From assembly GCA_910580005.1 (NCBI GenBank), contig CAJTXH010000044.1, positions 1 to 17,084 of the forward strand: a DNA stretch of 17,084 nt, given 5' to 3'. Under the pieces are notes generated by a model that worked only from the letters and a program-made list of their open reading frames with translations, was not told the DNA's origin and searched no databases. Both the position numbers and the translations under genes were made by a program. This DNA is from an uncultured Lachnospiraceae bacterium (lineage in GTDB: Bacteria; Bacillota; Clostridia; Lachnospirales; Lachnospiraceae). Below are positions 13,319 to 17,084 of this stretch, in pieces (the stretch's first letter is position 1; every line of letters starts with the position of its first letter).

Positions 13319-14977
13319 ATGAAAGGAAAAGATTTTTATAATGTGGCAGTTTATCTCCGTCTGAGCCGTGATGATGGAATATATGGCAGCGGTGCAGAGA
13401 GTAATAGCATCCGCTCCCAAAGAAACCTGGTATGTTCATATATCCGTAAAAAGGATGATATGGAAATTTATGATATCTATGTAGATGACGGGTGGTCTGG
13501 TGCAAATTTTGACAGGCCTTCTTTTAAACGGATGATTGAAGATATAGAAGCTGGACACGTTAATTGTGTGATTGTAAAAGATTTATCCAGATTTGGGCGG
13601 GATTATATAGAAGCTGGGCGGTTAATTCAAAAAACCTTCCCAGCTTTTTCTGTACGGTTTATTGCTCTGGACGATAATTTTGATTCGCTTACGGCAGATT
13701 TTAATGAGAAAACGCTGGTGCTGCCAGTCAGGAACTTTATAAATGATTCTTATTGCAGCGACATTTCCAAAAAGGTCAGAAGCCACCAGCAGGCGAAAAG
13801 GGAAAAAGGAGATTTTATTGGTGCTTTTGCAGTGTATGGATACCGTAAAAACCCAGAGAATAACAGCCAGCTTCTTGTAGATGGATATGCTGCAGGGATT
13901 GTAAAAAAGATATTTGCATGGAAGATTGCTGGGTTTAGCAGCCTTGCCATAGCAGAAAAATTAAATGGGATGGGAATTCTTTCTCCTATGGAATATAAAA
14001 AGTCAAAGGGAGAGAAATTTTCTACTGGGTTTGTTACCCATGCCAGGGCAAAATGGTCGTCAGTAGCGGTTAAGCGTATTCTGGCAAATGAGATGTATAC
14101 AGGAATGATGGTACAAGGGAAAAACGAAAAAGCCAGCTATAAAGTGAAACGCCTGGCAGAAAAGCCCAGAGAGGAATGGGTGCGTGTGGCAGATACCCAT
14201 GAGGCAATAGTGCCAGCAGAGGATTTTGAAATAGTCCAGAAACTGCTTGCCATAGACACAAGAGCGTCTGCTGGAAAAGCTGGATGCCATATGTATACAG
14301 GTTTCCTTTACTGTGGAGATTGCGGTAAGCCCATGAGCCGGCGGGTAAACCGCTACAAGGGTAAGGAAAAAGTTTACTTTATCTGCCCGTCCAGAAATAA
14401 AGGATTGGGCTGCACCAGACACAGTATTCCAGAGGAAGAATTAAAACATCTTATACTGGCAGGATTGCAGCAGCATCTGGCATTGTTTTTAAATAAAAGC
14501 TATGTACTGTCACAAATTGAAGAAATGGAAATAAAGTTTGGGGAAGCAGAACTTTTTAGCAGGGAAATCCAGAGGCTTCATAAAGAACAGGAGAAATTTA
14601 TGTCCCTGCGTACCAGCTTATATGAAGATTTTAAACAAGGGATTATCACTGGGGAGGATTTCAAAGACTTCCGGAAAATTTATGAAATACAGTACCAGGC
14701 AGCAGAGGATGCCATCAGGCAGCAGGAGGATACAATACAGAACTTATTTAAGGCAGGCATAACTGCTGGGGCAAATCTGGAAAAAATGAAAGCTAAAATA
14801 GAAATTACGGAACTGGACAGGAATATTCTGGTAACTTTTGTCAGCCGTGTCCTTGTGTATGAGGATAAAAGAGTATTTCTGGAACTCCGGGCAAAGGACA
14901 TGTTTGCAGATATTCTGGTGCTGGCAGATTATTTGGATTGCAATGTGGAATGCCAGGGTGGAAAAGTGCAGTCATAA
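13319..14977 (+). CDS. Large serine recombinase 1
   Basis: 552 residues. The resolvase domain is at about 8-155, with the catalytic serine in 'VAVYLRLSRDD' (Ser16) and the conserved 'IVKDLSRFGRDYIEAG' helix. The Recombinase domain is at about 170-275. A zinc-ribbon follows ('YCGDCGKPMSRRV' with a later 'ICPSRNKGLGC'), then a coiled coil at about 400-470 and a C-terminal region ending in 'VSRVLVYED'. Such enzymes cut and religate attachment sites through a 5'-phosphoserine link. GGAGG (13306-13310) supports the ATG at 13319; the frame is open upstream but that part overlaps the preceding gene in another frame and has no family match. One oddity: at about residues 133-147 'NEKTLVLPVRNFINDSYCSD' replaces the usual 'FKNLFNEMYAKD' pattern seen in recombinase 2. 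Confidence 0.93.
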   Translation: MKGKDFYNVAVYLRLSRDDGIYGSGAESNSIRSQRNLVCSYIRKKDDMEIYDIYVDDGWSGANFDRPSFKRMIEDIEAGHVNCVIVKDLSRFGRDYIEAGRLIQKTFPAFSVRFIALDDNFDSLTADFNEKTLVLPVRNFINDSYCSDISKKVRSHQQAKREKGDFIGAFAVYGYRKNPENNSQLLVDGYAAGIVKKIFAWKIAGFSSLAIAEKLNGMGILSPMEYKKSKGEKFSTGFVTHARAKWSSVAVKRILANEMYTGMMVQGKNEKASYKVKRLAEKPREEWVRVADTHEAIVPAEDFEIVQKLLAIDTRASAGKAGCHMYTGFLYCGDCGKPMSRRVNRYKGKEKVYFICPSRNKGLGCTRHSIPEEELKHLILAGLQQHLALFLNKSYVLSQIEEMEIKFGEAELFSREIQRLHKEQEKFMSLRTSLYEDFKQGIITGEDFKDFRKIYEIQYQAAEDAIRQQEDTIQNLFKAGITAGANLEKMKAKIEITELDRNILVTFVSRVLVYEDKRVFLELRAKDMFADILVLADYLDCNVECQGGKVQS

Positions 14978-15004
14978 GACAGGCAGTGTACCTAATAGAA
15001 TAGG
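14969..15004 (+). repeat. Direct repeat, copy B
   Basis: Second copy of the 36-bp repeat, 1997 bp from copy A. It starts inside the last codons of recombinase 1 (Gln-Ser-stop) and ends 22 bp before the ribosome binding site of recombinase 2. Copy A also contains CAG TCA TAA at its left end but no recombinase coding sequence precedes it there. Confidence 0.9.
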
Positions 15005-15042
15005 ACACAGGGGATTGCAGGAAGGAAAGGAGGCATCATGGC

Positions 15043-16632
15043 ATGGCGCGCACTTCTAAAAAAGAAAAAATTGGACAAATACCTGTTTCAAGACGTTTCC
15101 ATGTGGGGATTTATGCAAGGCTTTCAGTTGATAGTACAGAAAAAAAGAATGAATCTATTGATACACAGATTGCCATTGCAAGGCAATATCTGAAAGAACA
15201 CCCAGAGATGGAGCTTTATGGCTGCTATACAGATTTAGGCAAAACCGGAACAAATTTTAAACGTGAAGGTTTTGAGCGTATGATGCAGGATGTGCGGAAG
15301 AAACGTATTGATTGTGTCATTGTCAAAGATTTGTCCCGTTTTGGCAGAAACCATATTGAAACGGGAAATTATATCCAGAAAATTTTCCCTTTTATGGGTG
15401 TCCGGTTTATTGCCATTACAGACGGGGTTGATACTTTACCCACAAAAGCAGGAACTGATGAAATGGCGGTTAACCTGAAAAACCTGTTCAATGAGATGTA
15501 TGCAAAGGATATATCTGAAAAGGTAAAATCCAGCAGGCGCACCAGCCAGGAACAGGGCAGTTACACTGGCGGAATACCGCCTTATGGATACTATTCAGAA
15601 TGGGTAGCTGGAAAGAAATGTCTTTTTGTTTGTCCAGAAACATCAGTGGTTGTTAAAGAGATTTATGAGATGTTCCTGGCTGGAAAGAATATGCGGCAGA
15701 TTACCAGGGTACTGTATGAAAAGAAAATCCACCGTCCAGGTATTTACAGAAAGACAGGACATGTGTACCAGCAGGAGGGGGAGGTTTTGGAACAATGGGC
15801 GGCTGGCACAGTAAAGCTTATTCTTTCTAATCCAGTCTATATGGGCTGTCTGGTACATGGGACAACTGAGCCAGTTGTCAGTGAGGACATGTTTTTCCAA
15901 ACGGCTTCTATACTTGAAAAGTCTGCCGTAAAATATTGTAACAGGAATGGCCTTTCTAAAAAGATGCCTTTGGAGGAGGATATTTATGCAGGGGTCTTGT
16001 TTTGCGGAGGCTGTGGGAAACGGATGGCAAGGGTTGTAAGTACAAAGCAGTTAAGTTCTGGGGACAGGGTGCGCATTTATGGATATTATTGTCCAGCTTC
16101 ACGCAGAATGGATGATTTGCATTGCCCAGCAAACAGCATAAGCATAAATGTACTGGCTAAACTAGTAAAAACTGCATTGCATCAGGAATTTGCCCTTTCA
16201 GGAATATGTCCGGGCAAGCTGGTAAAAGAATTTGAAAAACAGGCAGAAGGACAGAAGAGGCAGGCCATGCAAGAGATAGCCAGGTGCGGGAAACAGAAAG
16301 AGAATATGAAAAAACGGGGAAGTGAGCTGTACCTTAAATACCATACAGGCAGTATTTCACTGGAAAAATTCCAGCAAATGAAAAGGGAAAATGAAAAGTC
16401 AGTCCAGGAGATTTCAAAAAGGCAGGAAGCATTACAATGCAGCCTGTATATAATAGATAAGGAGTTAAAAGAAAAGGGAAAGTTTCTGCGGAATCTTATA
16501 AAATGCAATGAAAAGACAGAGCTGGCAAAAGATGTTATACATACCCTGGTTAACCGGATTGATGTGTATACTGGCAGCCGTGTAAAAATAACTTTTACAT
16601 TCCGCATGAATGACTTACTTGTGAAAAGGTAA
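15043..16632 (+). CDS. Large serine recombinase 2
   Basis: 529 residues. The resolvase domain is at about 20-165, with the catalytic serine in 'VGIYARLSVDS' (Ser28), 'IVKDLSRFGRNHIETG' and 'NLFNEMYAKDISEKVKSS'. The Recombinase domain is at about 185-285. The zinc-ribbon is 'FCGGCGKRMARVV' with 'YGYYCPASRR' and a further Cys. A coiled coil covers about 390-470, with the C-terminal segment 'LVNRIDVYTGSRVKITF'. AAAGGAGG (15026-15033) precedes ATG 15043; another ATG at 15038 is out of frame. It is clearly diverged from recombinase 1, so the tandem pair is an old duplication or independently acquired, not a recent copy. Confidence 0.93.
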   Translation: MARTSKKEKIGQIPVSRRFHVGIYARLSVDSTEKKNESIDTQIAIARQYLKEHPEMELYGCYTDLGKTGTNFKREGFERMMQDVRKKRIDCVIVKDLSRFGRNHIETGNYIQKIFPFMGVRFIAITDGVDTLPTKAGTDEMAVNLKNLFNEMYAKDISEKVKSSRRTSQEQGSYTGGIPPYGYYSEWVAGKKCLFVCPETSVVVKEIYEMFLAGKNMRQITRVLYEKKIHRPGIYRKTGHVYQQEGEVLEQWAAGTVKLILSNPVYMGCLVHGTTEPVVSEDMFFQTASILEKSAVKYCNRNGLSKKMPLEEDIYAGVLFCGGCGKRMARVVSTKQLSSGDRVRIYGYYCPASRRMDDLHCPANSISINVLAKLVKTALHQEFALSGICPGKLVKEFEKQAEGQKRQAMQEIARCGKQKENMKKRGSELYLKYHTGSISLEKFQQMKRENEKSVQEISKRQEALQCSLYIIDKELKEKGKFLRNLIKCNEKTELAKDVIHTLVNRIDVYTGSRVKITFTFRMNDLLVKR

Positions 16633-16637
16633 AATAT

Positions 16638-16838
16638 ATGAAATATAATATCCGTATTGCCATCTATATCCGCCTTTCTAAGCCTGATGCAGATGGAAAG
16701 ATTCAGGAGGAAAGTAATAGTATTTCCATGCAGCGTATTTTGATAAGAAAGTATATAGAATCTCATTTTACTTCCTTCCAGATTATGGAATACCAGGACG
16801 ATGGTTTTTCAGGAACGGACTTTGCTAGGGTTAGATAA
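16638..16838 (+). pseudogene. Large serine recombinase 3, interrupted after 62 codons
   Basis: Starts 5 bp after recombinase 2, with AAAGG in the end of that gene as ribosome binding site. Residues 1-62 are a good resolvase-domain start: 'IRIAIYIRLSKPDADGK' (catalytic Ser14), 'EESNSISMQR' and 'YQDDGFSGTDF'. The next family residues should be an Arg-Pro pair and a 'F..M..D' helix, but here the frame reads Ala-Arg-Val-Arg and stops. More than 400 codons of the usual protein are missing and none are found downstream on this strand. The break coincides with the apparent end of another element on the right. Confidence 0.85.
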
Positions 16839-16875
16839 CGATACCTTTTTGATATGCGGTATCAACATCTAGCCC
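16828..16875. repeat. Imperfect inverted repeat at the apparent end of the second element
   Basis: GGGTTAGATAACGATACC (16828-16845) and the reverse complement of GGTATCAACATCTAGCCC (16858-16875) agree at 14 of 18 positions, with a 12-base spacer. The left arm includes GTTA-GA-TAAC, a short palindrome around a GA dinucleotide. TnpX/TndX-type serine recombinases exchange strands at GA dinucleotides, so a site role is possible; a terminator or leader stem is the alternative. Confidence 0.5.
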
Positions 16876-16886
16876 CGGCTTTTTCT

Positions 16887-17084
16887 TTAGACTACAATAC
16901 TGTCTACGTCTGTGCCGATTTGACGGAAATAAGATGTGTTTTTGATAGGTTCTTGTGAGTTGTCTACTTTACCAACAAAATTATAAAATATTTCAATCTT
17001 GCGGGTGTTGGTTTCCCTGTCCAGTTCATAAATCAATATGCGGTCAATAAATTCATGCACATTCTCATAGGTCAGCTCTTTAAT
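16887..17084 (-). CDS. C-terminal end of another serine recombinase (TnpX/TndX-like, DUF4368), partial
   Basis: The last 65 codons of a minus-strand gene whose start lies beyond the right edge. 'IKELTYENVHEFIDRILIYE', then 'RKIEIFYNFVGKVD' and a final 'SYFRQIGTDVDSIVV', follow the C-terminal DUF4368-type region of recombinases carried by integrative elements such as Tn4451/Tn5397 relatives. It is not homologous in position or orientation to the three-recombinase cassette. Its stop codon lies only about 63 bp from the break in recombinase 3, which matches the usual location of such recombinase genes at one end of their element. Confidence 0.8.
   Translation of the reverse strand: MKELTYENVHEFIDRILIYELDRETNTRKIEIFYNFVGKVDNSQEPIKNTSYFRQIGTDVDSIVV

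Larger units (their letters stand above)
12972..16823 (+). mobile_element. Serine-recombinase cassette (DUF6870-like gene plus three recombinases), broken on the right
   Basis: All four genes lie on one strand with gaps of 1, 65 and 5 bp, so they form one transcription unit. The left edge is marked by the first copy of a 36-bp repeat; 30 bp upstream the IS256 remnant ends. The right end falls inside recombinase 3 where another element appears to have entered. Multi-recombinase cassettes of this type occur in Lachnospiraceae genomes; whether this one is a self-contained element or the integration module of a larger one cannot be told here. Confidence 0.6.

Noticed and set aside
16182..16766. 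A 194-codon minus-strand frame opposite recombinases 2 and 3
   Set aside because: Antisense to clear recombinase coding sequence, with a composition typical of a reverse-strand shadow.

Overview
The window looks like chromosome of a low-GC, anaerobic, gut-type Firmicute, most likely a Lachnospiraceae member. The reasons are AT-rich intergenic DNA, strong GGAGG ribosome binding sites, an oxygen-sensitive class III ribonucleotide reductase, a BspA-type leucine-rich-repeat surface protein, small DUF6774-like and DUF6870-like proteins, and a tandem array of large serine recombinases of the kind common in that family. The genus cannot be fixed from sequence reading alone.

Left half (1-8650), mostly ordinary chromosome. 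It opens with the C-terminal end of a leucine-rich-repeat surface protein and a hairpin, then a sigma-factor-like protein that lacks the promoter-recognition parts. A four-gene operon follows: nrdD, nrdG, a signal-peptidase-like S24/S26 protease and an EcsC-family protein. It is driven by a promoter whose -35 region is overlapped by a textbook pair of NrdR boxes, and it ends at a perfect 17-bp stem. Next come a secreted SleB/CwlJ-type cell wall hydrolase with a WalR-like box in its promoter region, threonine synthase (thrC) with its own good promoter, and a small DUF6774-like gene on the minus strand.

Middle (8650-12950), accessory and decaying. A Csp-like subtilase is cut off just after its catalytic Asp. 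A minus-strand gene for a membrane-anchored extracytoplasmic protein of unknown function has a promoter about 240 bp upstream and a possible 14-codon leader ORF. A WYL-type regulator and a GyrI-like ligand-binding protein probably form a two-gene operon. Three gene remnants follow: a ClbS/DfsB protein with an internal deletion, the tail of an SPL-family radical SAM protein, and the tail of an IS256-family transposase.

Right end (12970-17084), mobile DNA. A cassette holds a DUF6870-like small gene, two complete large serine recombinases and the first 62 codons of a third. A 36-bp direct repeat (31/36 identical) lies at the left edge of the cassette and again at the junction between recombinases 1 and 2. 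Recombinase 3 is interrupted, and 63 bp beyond the break lies the C-terminus of a different, oppositely oriented recombinase that runs off the window. This is best read as one mobile element inserted into another, with an imperfect inverted repeat at the apparent element end.

The most unusual items are the sigma-fold protein without region 4 or the melting aromatics, the direct repeat in the recombinase cassette, the nested element junction, and a small three-way-junction-like structured segment between the hydrolase and thrC.
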